DNA from: Bryoerythrophyllum caledonicum
Taxonomy: Eukaryota; Streptophyta; Bryopsida; Pottiales; Pottiaceae
DNA length: 64,000 nt
Assembly (NCBI GenBank): GCA_963971425.1
Contig: OZ020519.1
Location: 5,162,028 to 5,226,027 of the forward strand
Direction of reading: 5' to 3'
The translations under genes and the position numbers were made by a program. This document shows positions 55,730-64,000 of this stretch, piece by piece; position 1 is the first letter of the stretch, and each line of letters starts with the position of its first letter. The notes below the pieces were generated by a model. The model did not search any database and had not been told where the DNA came from. It saw only the letters and a list, made by a program, of their open reading frames with translations.

Positions 55730-55745
55730 AAACCCTAAAGGCCCA
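55730..55745 (+). promoter_or_regulatory. Telo-box plus GGCCCA element
   Basis: AAACCCTAA (55,730-55,738) is followed at once by GGCCCA (55,740-55,745). This pair (telo-box with a site II/GGCCCA motif) is a known hallmark of plant genes for ribosomal proteins and translation factors, linking expression to growth and proliferation. It sits 176 bp before the eIF2-alpha start, with a pyrimidine-rich probable 5' UTR between, and a second partial copy (GCCCTAA) at about 55,793. The match is exact; function is inferred. Confidence 0.75.
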
Positions 55746-55920
55746 ACCTCCACGCATCGTCATCGAGTTTGGTCTCTCTTGTCCTCTGCGAAGCCCTAAT
55801 CGAGCTCCTCCTCCATCGTCAACGCCATTGCCGCTCCACGGATCGCTCCTCACCAGCGGTCTCTCCTTCTCTCTCCTTCTGCCACACGACTCGCCGTCCT
55901 GCCACGCCCCTCTCGCCACC

Positions 55921-58306
55921 ATGACGGTTACCGATTGCCGCATGTACGAGGCGCGCTACCCCGAGGTAGACGATGTCGTCATGGTCTCGGTACGTGAGAT
56001 TTCTCTCCGAGACGCCCTTACTTAGCTAGGGTTTTCAGTAAACGATGAAACTGTGTGCGTCTCTGTGGATAGGGAAATTAGTTTCTAAATAGCAGTTTGT
56101 TTTTCTCACTTCGCTAGGGTTTTCAATGACCTGCTTGTGAGATAGGTTGCGGATTGGAGGTTTCGTTTTGTATTGGTAGGGTTTGGTTGTGGAGAACTGC
56201 ATCTGAGGTTTAGTTTCTCGTGTTTATGTTTTTGTTCGTTGGAGTGATGGTTGAGCTAGGATTTTGTGAGAGAATTTAGGGGAATTTGGTGTTTGCTTCT
56301 TGATGGGATTGGATTTGCAGGTGAAAAATATCGCTGAGATGGGCGCGTATGTGGCCCTGCTGGAGTATAATAACATCGAGGGGATGATTTTGCTCTCGGA
56401 GCTGTCGCGGCGGCGTATTCGGAGTATCAGTAGCTTGATTAAGGTCGGGCGGCAGGAGCCGGTCATGGTGCTCAGAGTGGACAAGGAGAAAGGGTACATA
56501 GATCTTAGCAAGCGCAGGGTATCGGAGGAGGACGTTGCGGGGTGTGAGGAGCGCTACAATAAGAGCAAATTGGTACACTCCATCATGCGACATGTTGCAG
56601 ACACGATGGATGCTGATTTGGAGGTAATGTTTCCATCAGTGGCCAGGTTATACAGGGATCGTTTCCATGAGTCATTGAGCTATGCTTGAGGTCGAAATTT
56701 TTCTTGCAGGAGCTTACTGATTTTATCTTGATCCGGTCCAGTTTCTACGATGATTGTTGCACTTGCTTGTTTATTGCGCAATTGTGTGAATTTGGTTGAC
56801 TGAATCTCTCTTTTGTTGATACTCGTTACAGGATCTCTACACCCATGTCGCCTGGCCGTTGTACCGGAAATACGGACATGCATTTGAGGTGAGCAGTCAA
56901 GTCTAGTGCTGTACTCGCTGAAATTTTGCAGCCGTGTATATATTTCTTTGACGGTGGTCGTCCCTTAACGGGTTGACCAGGAGTTACTCCCCTTCCTTTT
57001 TTGCAATCTAGAAATCTTGTGTTGTACGGATTTGCGTTTTTAAGGGATGGTTGACTGAATGTGTGATGTTGTTGACAGGCCTTCAAGTTGATTGTTACCG
57101 ATCCAGATTCTGTACTGAGTGGGCTCACGAAGGAAGTGAAGGAAACGGAGGGTGACCAAGAGGTGAGTTATAACGATAGAGTGATGTCTAGTGTTTCTAG
57201 TGGAAGATGGTTGTCACATTCCGTTGGTCACAACGATTGATTATCGGTGGTTTGACATTGATCCGATGATACAGGTAACCAAGACCGTGCCAGCAATGAC
57301 TGAACCTGTTAAGGACGCTCTTATCAAGAACATCAGAAGGAGAATGACTCCCCAGCCATTGAAGATTCGTGCTGATATCGAGTTGAAGTGCTTTCAGTTT
57401 GATGGCGTTTTGCATATCAAGGTGACACAGTTGTTCACATTTCCTCGAGAATTTCAAATAACGGCTCTAAAAGCACGAGAATTGCATCAGTTTGGGATTA
57501 CTGTCACAGTGATTAATCGCTGTGCCTTGTTCATTCGTTTCAGGATGCGATGAGAAAGGCAGAAGCTGCTGGAACTGAAGAGTGCCCTGTGAAGATTAAG
57601 CTCGTGGCACCCCCACTTTACGTCATCACCACTCAGACTCTCGACAAGGTTTGTAAGCTTGTTTTTTTGCAAATGAAAGATTTTGGAAATGTGCTTCTGC
57701 ACGTCATTACATCAGCAGTAACTCACATGCAGCTTTAGCGGCTTATTTATGGGCTTTAGTGCTGTTATGTCCACTTTCAGCCAATGTATTTCAGTGGATT
57801 TCAAGTTGCTGCTTAGGTACACATCTTGATGGACATTTAGGTGATAATATTTTGTAGACCCGGTAATGTGCAACTCCTGATGAACCTGCTCCATGCTGGA
57901 TGCTAATGATGACCTGTTCATTGTACCTGTCAGGATCTTGGTATTGCAGTATTGGAAACAGCCATCAAAGCTTGTGCGAAGGAGATTGAGAAGCACAAAG
58001 GAAAGCTTCTCGTTAAGGAGGCGCCACGAGCGGTACTGCTCTTTCTGTTGTTTGTTTTTCTGTGGTACTTTCGTCACTGAAGGTGTTTTTACCTTCCCTG
58101 TCCAGCAAAAGTCAGCTGTTTGTGCGTTATTAAAATGCATCTTATTTGGTCTGTTGCAGGTGAGTGAGAGGGAAGAGCGGTTCCTTGCCGAGACAATTGC
58201 GAAGCTTGAGGACGCCAACCTGGAAGTGGACGGAGATGCCGACAGCGAGGAAGAAGATAATGGCATGGGTGACATTGACATCGAGGGCGGTGGTTTAGCG
58301 GAGTAG
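55921..58306 (+). CDS. eIF2-alpha: Eukaryotic translation initiation factor 2 subunit alpha
   Basis: Eight exons: 55921-55989, 56321-56623, 56832-56888, 57079-57162, 57275-57421, 57544-57648, 57934-58032, 58160-58306; all introns GT-AG, phase 0, giving 336 aa, the usual plant length. The protein starts [20 protein letters not shown]. An S1 RNA-binding domain covers roughly residues 15-90 and contains [13 protein letters not shown]; Ser52 counted from Met1 equals Ser51 of the mature protein, the target of GCN2-type kinases. The helical domain includes [19 protein letters not shown], and the C-terminal domain ends in an acidic EEED tail. eIF2 delivers Met-tRNAi to the 40S subunit. The ATG has a CGCCACC context. 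No lesion is visible. Confidence 0.97.
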
Positions 58307-59024
58307 GCTTTAGGTTCTCGTTTTTACTAAAATTTAGTTGTTCCAGTGAGTCAGATTTGATGGGTCTTATAGCATTTTTGACTTTGTTCCTAGTGTCAAA
58401 AATCAGCCTTGCGGAAGAATAGAAAGCGAGCGCCGTTTGACCACTTGATGGGGTTGCCGAAGGCTTTGCTCAGCTACTTATTACCCAGAAGGTTGGGATC
58501 ATGTATTAAACAAAACTACGAGTGAGTTGCAGTCGTACAGCAAATCAGTTCTGTTTGTGCTTCTCAATCCATATAATGCCATGGATACCCGCGTAACGCC
58601 TACGCGATACAGTCCTATCACAACATTGAATATTAATTCATTTAGTACATGAACTCGTAATCGTTGAACATTTGAACAAAATAATTTAAATGTTCTCAAA
58701 TGAAAATTCAAATTCTACAATATAAGATATTTCTAATTTTGGTAACATTTAATAGATACTCAAAGCAAATTTTGAGTTGCTTGAATTATTAAAATACTTA
58801 ATTGTCACATATTAAAAAAAATCTATTTTTTAAATTCTATTATTTATCAAACTTGTAATTTGTAATTTCTTCTATAAATATTTCTTTATTTATTTGTTTT
58901 TTATGTAACAAAACTCTCTAATCTTTGATAATTTATATAATTAATCTATATTAAATGTTCATAATAAACTTAATATGTAAAATATGTTTGTATTTATACA
59001 ATTCTTTAACCTCTAAATTTCTTT
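58307..59024. other. 3' flank of eIF2-alpha, AT-rich
   Basis: The 3' UTR probably lies in the first 200-300 bases; no strong AATAAA was found near the stop. Beyond 58,700 the DNA is very AT-rich with no supported frame, leading into the dispersed repeat at 59,025. Confidence 0.45.
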
Positions 59025-59865
59025 GACAATTTCACACCAAAAACACTTCAAAACTACTCTTCTTAGTGCAATGAGTAAGGAGGAAACAAAAAACTTTTAC
59101 TTCTAGTTTAAACAATAGGATCTCAATTAGGACTCATTGAGTAACTTACATAATTGTTTTCATAAAGTTAGACCGCATTGATTGTAAGATTACAGTGTTT
59201 GAAGTAGAGAAAAGGGTCCATTTTCTTCCCTACGTTTAGTAGATCAACAAACTTTATTCACACCGGCCCCTCTGCGGGGACCAGCGTTCTTCTTCTTCTT
59301 CAACAAACTTTGACTTCACTTAGTGTCAAGTTTTTGCACTACACAAGGTCTAAATCCATTTCCATCATGTCAAGCATGGTATTAGTTCCTTGTACTCCAA
59401 TTCTTAAAGGTAGAGAAAGGGTGTAGCATATTCAAAAAAATTGTGCAAGGAGTGGTTCAAAAATTGTACAATTATTGTTATTTTTTTATTGTGAACTTAG
59501 TATGTTTAAGAATGAGAATCCAGATGGTCAAGAAGAAGGTTTACACCACATAATGTTGCTGAAAAAATAAAAAATAAAAAATATGATGACATCAAAGTTT
59601 TATGTGATAAAGAAGTTTGTTTGCTAACTTGCCCGACAATGTGCAATAATGTGTGAAAAAGTTTAACTTGGATTTATATGTTTTTTTCACTAAAGACAAG
59701 AGATGTTTTTTGACAATATGAAAGGAAAAAATATTACTTTCTAGTATAGAAAATCTCACATTCAACAGAGTGTCCTAGCAATAGTTTTTGGAGTTGCCCG
59801 ACGTGCCTGTTCTCCCCATTTGAACTTCAAAATCCTATAACTTTTTCATTAAATGTCGGATTTAA
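59025..59865 (+). repeat. Dispersed repeat family, copy 2
   Basis: Same order of blocks as 47,080-48,380 and same orientation, but shorter in the middle. It carries a 44 bp insertion at 59,255. The right end (ctcacattcaacagagtgtc) is followed in both copies by sequence ending tggattta or cggattta. No coding capacity. Confidence 0.75.
59255..59298. mobile_element. 44 bp insertion with a 12 bp duplicated flank
   Basis: The insertion starts attcacaccggcccctctgc and ends in cttcttcttct; tcaacaaacttt flanks it on both sides (59,243-59,254 and 59,299-59,310). Copy 1 of the host repeat (near 47,330-47,345) lacks the insertion and has a single such site. A related word ttcactttggcccctctcat...ggaccgg..ttcttcc occurs at 55,572 upstream of eIF2-alpha. 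Class unknown: a very short element or templated filler DNA. Confidence 0.6.
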
Positions 59866-60171
59866 GAAAAAATTGGACTCACACAAAGCTTTTAGTAATG
59901 TCCATCTACATTGAAAATAATAAAAAATAATGTTATTAATTAACTCAAAGAGGTACCTATCCAAACCTTCTAGAGTCCCCCGAGGAACTCTTGGAAATTT
60001 AGGGATTAAAGCTTAGTATTTTAAGTAATGGATAATTTGATGATTCAATCAAAAAATCAACATTAAAAATAATATTTCTCACATGTAGGCGAATATCTCT
60101 TTAAAGGTTGATAATAACATTTTGGAAGTTTTTGATACAAATTTGGCAAGATTATTGAATATTTGCCATCT
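59866..60171. other. AT-rich stretch, nothing recognised
   Basis: About 300 bp of AT-rich DNA between the dispersed repeat and the LTR-like segment of copy C. No frame or repeat boundary is supported. Confidence 0.4.
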
Positions 60172-60738
60172 GTCGCATAAAGAAAGATTGGTAACCACAA
60201 TAGATTGAGTCTTAGCCAACATCAAATAAACAAAAAACATACACTAAAACAAGTATACATAGTACACCTTCAAGGAATAACTAGTAAATTACAAGAGTAG
60301 TTAGGCGTCTCACACTTCACAAAGGAAAAATCAACGAGTGCAAGTAGTATAAGAGAATATGGAGCCTTTACTAATGATAAACAATCACTTACAAGTAAAG
60401 GTAATCACTAACTTTCTCTAACTCACTCACAAAGCTTGACTTGACAAAAACGCCAAGTCAACAACGTGTGCAGCGCTATACGCACACACACACAACCCTA
60501 AGCGAATGAAAATCATCCACGGATGAATGTGGTGTGCCACAGTACGTCTCTAATCCCTGTAGATTAGTAACAAACTAATCTACGCTAAAATTCTACGATA
60601 CAAAGGGGCCCTCGACGCCACGTCTCATGACAGTTGTCGCATAAAGAAAGATTGATAACCACAATAGCTCGAGAGTCCTAACCAACATCAAATAAACGAA
60701 AAACATATACCAAAACAAGTATATGTAGTACACCCTCA
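60172..60738 (-). repeat. LTR-like segment at the 3' side of copy C, with a duplicated 102 bp end
   Basis: A ~102 bp unit starting tgtcgcataaagaaagattg and ending gtacacc(t/c)tca occurs at 60,172-60,272 and again at about 60,637-60,738 in the same orientation. Between them lies DNA like other LTR-like segments (ggagcctttactaa, hairpin gacttgac..gccaagtc, ending CATGACA at 60,634). The polypyrimidine run ccccccct at 60,743-60,750 would be the polypurine tract of the minus-strand element. Structure suggests an LTR joined to a truncated second LTR end, or a miniature terminal-repeat element. Confidence 0.5.
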
Positions 60739-61056
60739 AGTGCCCCCCCTAGCGAATAAAGAGACCCTCTATCCAGCTAGGACCAAACAACACTAACAAG
60801 ACTAAACTCCATGGTGATGTCGCTGCAACAACTGTACACATCCAACCGAAGATATCGCCTGTCGCCAAATCAATAAACATATGGAGATGTAATAAATAGA
60901 GGGTAGGCCGGGTGCAATGTAAGCCTCATCTATAATTGCTTTAGGCAACTTTGTTGTCAATCCCTTGGTCAATCTTCACGTCGCCTATCCCTGAATCGAA
61001 ACGAGGAATTCCAATTGGATGGAAAAGCACCACACAGTGACAAGCCCATGGTGAAT

Positions 61057-61380
61057 TTAAGCCGTTTCATTGGGTGAAACGTGGCTCAAAGACCTCCCAC
61101 AACGAGGGCAACTCCAATCTCCGGATCGTAGAGTAGGAAGAGGCGCTGTCAAACAAGCCATATGCCAACCACACTGGCAATGGCCACAAAACAACATGGT
61201 AGCGGCGCCCTTCTTCTCTCCACACACGAAACATAGACAGCTATCTAGCACAACAACCAACTTCAAATGGATGGAGCCATCAACAGGTAAATGATAGAGA
61301 ACACAATTCATAGTGCTCCGACACTCCCGGCTATCCTTGCCTTCCGACAACACGATACCACTAGGAAACACGTCCTTCAC
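61057..61380 (-). CDS. PHD finger domain of the Ty3/gypsy integrase C-terminus (copy C)
   Basis: An open frame holds a complete C4HC3 PHD finger: CFVCGEKKGAATMLFCGHC, then QCGWHMACLTAP and GDWSCPRCG. All eight ligands (C-x2-C, C-x2-C, H-x2-C, C-x2-C) and the Trp before the last pair are present. Upstream text (ILRVKDVFPSG, EGKDSRECRSTMNC) matches the region between integrase and PHD in copy A. PHD fingers typically read histone H3 N-terminal methylation state; here the likely role is chromatin targeting of integration. The frame is separated from the integrase by a stop near 61,390, so the copy is not an active polyprotein though the finger itself is intact. Function is inferred. Confidence 0.75.
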   Translation of the reverse strand: MKDVFPSGIVLSEGKDSRECRSTMNCVLYHLPVDGSIHLKLVVVLDSCLCFVCGEKKGAATMLFCGHCQCGWHMACLTAPLPTLRSGDWSCPRCGRSLSHVSPNETA

Positions 61381-61399
61381 GCGAAGAATAGTATGCTCC

Positions 61400-62391
61400 T
61401 CCTACACGACCAACGTCGTGGGCGCTTCATATTGTAGATAAACACAATCTCCCGTGGAGAAACGTTGCAACTGAGGTTAGTAAGCACCTCTACAAATACG
61501 AGCGTACCGTAAAGTGTCACGGTGCTGAACAAAGGAGAAATTCTCTATGGCCATGGGCATGGCCCGCTTGAAGAACTCCACTTGATCCCGTAGACATTGG
61601 GTCTACACTTCAAGATTGTCCAAATCCACAATTGGAGCCAACTTTCCTTGAGTGGAACTCGGTAAAATTAACTCCCGCCCGTACAACAACTGATACGGAC
61701 TGAAAGCAATCAATGAAGCCTACTGGCTAAATGGTAATCCATCCCGATCCATGGTATCATCAGATCCCAAGTATGGTGGCCATCGTGAAATAATCCATAC
61801 TTCCGTAGGCCCCGCTTTACGGTCTAAACCACGCGCTCCGCAAAACTGTTCGCTTCCAGGTGATTCCGAGAAGTGGTAAGGTGATCAATCAAAGCCTTGG
61901 TAAACAAGTTTCAAAAGCCCCAAGGAACTCACGCCCCTAGTTAGTCAAAACCTCAGCTGAGGCTCCAAAATGAGTCAACACTCAGTGGAGGAATGCCATG
62001 CCACCAACTCTAAAGACTTCTACAAAAGAGCCACAAGCTCAATCCACTTGCTGAAATGCCCCACCATCACCAAGACATACTTGGCTCCGCGTGGAGTCAC
62101 GACAAGTGGACCAACAAATTCCAAAGACCACCGATATCCTAGCCTCATAATGGGCAAAGGCTGCAACTAGGGTAATAAGGTGTTGAAGCTGGATTTAACC
62201 CGATCACATACTTGACACCGAGAAACATACGTGGCAACCTGTTGATACATGCCGGTCCACCAGTACTGGCCGCGCAACATCGAATGAATCCGTCGCACAC
62301 CAAAATGTCTTAGGTCTTCATATACTTGCCATATCAATAAAGCCCTCTGATCTGGCCTCGGAACTATGCGTCTAGTCTCATCTGGCCGCAC
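61400..62391 (-). pseudogene. Integrase remnant (copy C)
   Basis: The frame at 62,391-62,167 gives the zinc-binding N-terminal domain (LRHFGVRRIHSMLRGQYWW, then SRCQVCDRVKSS). Broken frames continue with RWSLEFVGPLVVTPRG (the first catalytic Asp is Glu), YVLVMVGHFSKWIELVALL, a stop in LTN.GREFLGA (second catalytic Asp lost), SPYQLLYGRELILP and a C-terminal block FFKRAMPMAIENFSFVQHRD. The order and spacing match copy A and copy D. Integrase joins element cDNA to host DNA; this copy is dead. Confidence 0.75.
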
Positions 62392-62591
62392 TTGGAATAG
62401 AAGCCCGTTCTCCTTACTATTTGGTGCCCAACACTATTCTGCTCCATAGCAGAAAGAGCTCGGGGAAGAGTCCCATGTTGGAGCTTGTGCCAGACTGGAC
62501 CGTCTTCCCACACATTGTTAACAACTTGGGCCTTATCTGGTTCGTCATCTGTTGCCAAATCAGGCAATGTTGATGCGGAGCCAGACATCAA
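62364..62591 (-). pseudogene. RNase H-integrase spacer (copy C)
   Basis: A 75-codon open stretch (SGSASTLPDLATDDEPDKA near the start) lies between RNase H and the integrase zinc domain. No domain is recognised. It overlaps the start of the integrase frame by a few codons, consistent with a frameshift in one original reading frame. Confidence 0.4.
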
Positions 62592-62648
62592 CGTGACGTA
62601 AGCAGCTGCATGCCACCCGGGGACTGACTCCCTGTCACAGTCCCCATG

Positions 62649-62843
62649 TCACCTAGCACCAGTCAAATCTTCCTCCAAAGGATTTGGATTGCGAGATAGA
62701 CCATCCGCATCCAAGTTCGTGATATCGGCCCGATGTACAACGTTAAAGTCATAATCCTGAAGCAACAAAGTCCACCTGGCGAGCTTGCCAGTAAGCTTGT
62801 CAAACTCCATGAGCCACTTCAAAGGCTGATGGTCGGTCACCAT
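62649..62843 (-). pseudogene. RNase H fragment (copy C)
   Basis: The frame reads MVTDHQPLKWLMEFDKLTGK, then LQDYDFNVVHRADITNLDADG, the C-terminal half of a Ty3/gypsy RNase H with the TDHQPL Asp intact (Asn in copy B). The N-terminal half is missing because non-homologous DNA begins near 62,860. RNase H removes the RNA strand during reverse transcription. Confidence 0.75.
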
Positions 62844-62859
62844 GAGCCACCGCTTCGGC

Positions 62860-63165
62860 TCACAACTTAGTTTTAAGTGAAGAAATACAAAACCTCAAGT
62901 ATTTAGGGCGTATCAAGTGATTGACGCTTAGTAATTTCACAAAGGTAGAGTTAATACATTTATTTTATAAGATCTATGTGTTGTAGATGGTCCATCTATG
63001 ATTATGAACGACCATGTATGTAATTGATGAAGTGGGATGAAATATAGTGGATGAAAGGTAGGAAGTGGTTAGGGTTTGAGGGTGGCTTGTAAGAGTAGGC
63101 CTCTCTCTTTTCATCGTCTCTCTCTCCCCCAAGTGTGTAGACGTGTGTGGAAGTGTGTATGCAAG
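62860..63165. other. Non-homologous segment replacing the RT core of copy C
   Basis: Where about 1 kb of RT should lie, there are about 300 bp unrelated to copies A and B, including a pyrimidine/purine run (ctctctcttttcatcgtctc) and short AT stretches. RT text stops at STKDLP (near 63,180) and RNase H resumes at 62,843. No clear target duplications. It may be filler DNA or a remnant of an insertion followed by deletion. Confidence 0.55.
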
Positions 63166-63603
63166 AAGATAGAAAGGTAGATCCTTCGTTGATGGCATAA
63201 CTATTGCACAAGTGTACTTGCCGTTAGAGAGCTCAGTAAAGCTGGCGGCCAACAACTCGTGACAAGGAGTTTTAACTACAACTTTCTTTGAAAAATTAAG
63301 CTTGTACGGTTGTCAGAAGATCAAGTCGTTGTCCTCCAATTGAATGTGAATGGGCTTGCCTCTATATCCTTCCAAATCATGGAGACTAAAAGCAAAACAA
63401 CTACGGTATGAATGTAGGAATGCTTGTACTCTTTGTGCCTTGGCACCTGTAAGATGTGGCTTCAAATCCAAAGGCCATTCATCAAACTCCGTGGTCTCCT
63501 TCTCCAGCGTAGATGATTTTCCGTGTACTGATAAGGCCGATGATTGCTGCTTAGTAGCATAGTCGGCATTGATGTCTCTAGACTCTTCACTCACGAGATC
63601 CAC
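63166..63603 (-). pseudogene. Pre-RT and RT N-terminus (copy C)
   Basis: The frame from 63,603 reads AFLHSYRSCFAFSLHDLEGY and a GKPIHIQLED segment, stops near 63,315, and continues with ELLAASFTELSNGKYTCAIV and MPSTKD before similarity ends. It corresponds to copy A 8,000-7,730. The N-terminal stretch (63,779-63,591) upstream has no recognised domain. RT core motifs are absent. Confidence 0.7.
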
Positions 63604-63780
63604 AAAGAAATCTCGTGTCGTGATGATAAAATTGGAAAAACGATATGCTCGGCATCCTCTTGACTAAAGTCCTCGACTAAGGCTGTAAAGACATGGTGAG
63701 CACATAGCTTCTGAGCCACGTGCCTCTTCGAATGTAAAAAGAGCTTCGCTGCCTCGATCTTTGTGAGATGTGGCACCACT

Positions 63781-64000
63781 ACCCCTAACCATTAGAGTTC
63801 GCCCTAATCACGCCTGGATAGCAACGAGAATGGCGCCGAACGGCAAATCGGAGGTGAAAAATCCAAATAAGAGTGATAAGGTCCATCGCTTGACTCAACA
63901 AGAGAGATCTTTTACGGCGGTGGTCCTATTACCCGCGTCTTGATATCGGTAGAAGGCTCCTTGTAAGTTTAGGTAGTAGAATCTCAAACCATGCCCGGAC
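63781..64000. other. Right edge of the window, element C upstream region
   Basis: About 220 bp with no convincing frame. It probably belongs to the upstream part of copy C (protease, linker or methyltransferase region), but nothing recognisable is present before the edge. Confidence 0.3.

Larger units (their letters stand above)
60743..63780 (-). mobile_element. Ty3/gypsy retroelement copy C with intact PHD finger
   Basis: Minus-strand blocks run N-terminal pol segment (63,779-63,591), pre-RT (63,603-63,166), foreign segment replacing RT (63,165-62,860), RNase H (62,843-62,649), spacer, integrase (62,391-61,400) and PHD finger (61,380-61,057). The pre-RT text (FAFSLHDLEGYRGKPIHIQL) and the 3' GGGTAGGCCGGGTGCAA word near 60,905 tie it to copies A and B. 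Whether it carried the methyltransferase cannot be seen because the element runs off the right edge. It is diverged from copy A, so it represents another subfamily. Confidence 0.8.

Noticed and set aside
1-64000. tRNA, rRNA or snRNA genes
   Set aside because: No cloverleaf, A/B-box arrangement or conserved RNA-gene sequence was recognised by eye; a covariance-model search would be needed to exclude them.

Overview
This window looks like nuclear DNA of a streptophyte plant, most plausibly an early-diverging lineage (bryophyte, lycophyte or charophyte type; the species cannot be read from the sequence). The signs are two intron-rich host genes with GT-AG introns of mostly 0.1-0.9 kb (a leucine-rich-repeat receptor kinase and eIF2-alpha), a plant telo-box/GGCCCA promoter, and a plant-like mobile-element load: Ty3/gypsy, CACTA-like, PIF/Harbinger and Helitron remnants.

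Layout. 1-4,077 (+): decayed Ty3/gypsy copy B (protease, DNA cytosine methyltransferase, RT, RNase H). 4,078-5,860: LTR-like DNA split by a 1.4 kb non-autonomous CACTA-like element. 5,860-13,830 (-): the best copy, element A, with gag, protease, a DNMT3-like C5-cytosine methyltransferase, RT, integrase and a C-terminal PHD finger; a 740 bp array of about 40 degenerate copies of a roughly 19 bp GGGTATCA unit lies upstream of gag. 13,813-16,380: LTR-like DNA and an integrase fragment (+). 16,550-18,290: PIF/Harbinger relic. 19,283-28,718 (+): 21-exon LRR receptor kinase. 30,839-34,980 (+): decayed multi-exon gene with a ParB-like motif and an N4/N6-type DNA methylase-like half. 35-43.2 kb: mostly AT-rich intergenic DNA with a 0.84 kb inverted-repeat element and a 50 bp minisatellite. 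43.3-46.7 kb: three unidentified coding candidates. 47.1-49.0 kb: dispersed repeat and LTR-like segment. 49.3-53.6 kb (+): degenerate Helitron encoding Rep, PIF1-like helicase and an endonuclease (EEP) domain. 55,921-58,306 (+): intact eIF2-alpha gene. 60.2-63.8 kb (-): Ty3/gypsy copy C, lacking its RT core but with an intact PHD finger.

The most notable system is the Ty3/gypsy family. Two copies (A and B) carry a de novo-type cytosine methyltransferase between protease and RT, and two copies (A and C) carry a PHD finger after the integrase. Element A therefore coded for both a DNA-methylation writer and a probable chromatin reader. All copies here carry stops, frameshifts or deletions, so they are fossils of an element that may be intact elsewhere in this genome. 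DNMT-bearing retrotransposons have been described in charophyte algae and dinoflagellates; I do not know of a described PHD+DNMT combination. All calls are by eye, without alignments or database searches.
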